Source: JANWHF01 sp036276235 (GTDB lineage: Bacteria > Planctomycetota > Phycisphaerae > Tepidisphaerales > Tepidisphaeraceae). From it: 5,270 nt of DNA. The first letter of the stretch is position 1, and each line of letters begins with the position of its first letter. Shown one piece after another: positions 5,228-5,270 of this stretch. The notes below the pieces were generated by a model, which was not told the origin of the DNA, made no database searches, and saw only the letters and a list, made by a program, of their open reading frames with translations. The stretch spans positions 1 through 5,270 of the forward strand of contig DATBDZ010000162.1 of assembly GCA_036276235.1 (NCBI GenBank), written 5' to 3'. Made by a program: the position numbers and the translations under genes.

Positions 5228-5270
5228 CATGAAGAAGGTGGGGATGGGGCGTAAAAACGAAGCGTACAGT

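Overview
The window most likely comes from a planctomycete (Planctomycetota, perhaps a Phycisphaerae-type soil or water lineage). The strongest clue is the partial gene at the left edge. Its N-terminus carries a PLEPRRLLST segment, the LEPR-XLL motif known mainly from planctomycete surface proteins, followed by SdrD-B-like repeats. Moderately high GC and a mix of small housekeeping, toxin-antitoxin and exported molybdenum-hydroxylase genes fit this, but the assignment is an inference.

Layout from left to right. Positions 1-502 (minus) hold the 5' part of an LEPR-XLL/SdrD-B-like protein that runs off the window. Positions 503-655 are a divergent intergenic region with a candidate promoter for each side. 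Positions 656-973 (plus) encode a small two-TPR protein. Positions 967-1128 form a striking 39-nt inverted repeat built from GTTGTCA heptamers, which starts inside the TPR gene's last codons and ends 5 bases before the next start codon. Positions 1134-2045 (plus) encode a YkuE/YaeI-type metallophosphoesterase. Positions 2078-2508 (plus) encode an antitoxin-first HicB-HicA pair with overlapping stop and start. Positions 2512-5211 (minus) hold a two-gene molybdenum-hydroxylase operon: the small [2Fe-2S] subunit is transcribed first, then the large molybdopterin-binding subunit, which has a Tat-like signal. It converges on hicA with only 3 bp between the stops.

Functional reading. The two hydroxylase subunits should form an IorAB-like heterodimer without an FAD subunit, exported as a folded complex through the Tat signal of the large subunit. 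The substrate cannot be read from sequence. HicA is a predicted mRNA interferase neutralised by the short HicB. The TPR protein and the metallophosphoesterase may be co-transcribed; if so, the long inverted repeat would lie in their shared mRNA.

I see no RNA gene, CRISPR array or insertion sequence, and no convincing intrinsic terminator. No clearly new multi-gene system is evident. The least explained element is the heptamer inverted repeat, followed by the unusual N-terminus of the large hydroxylase subunit.
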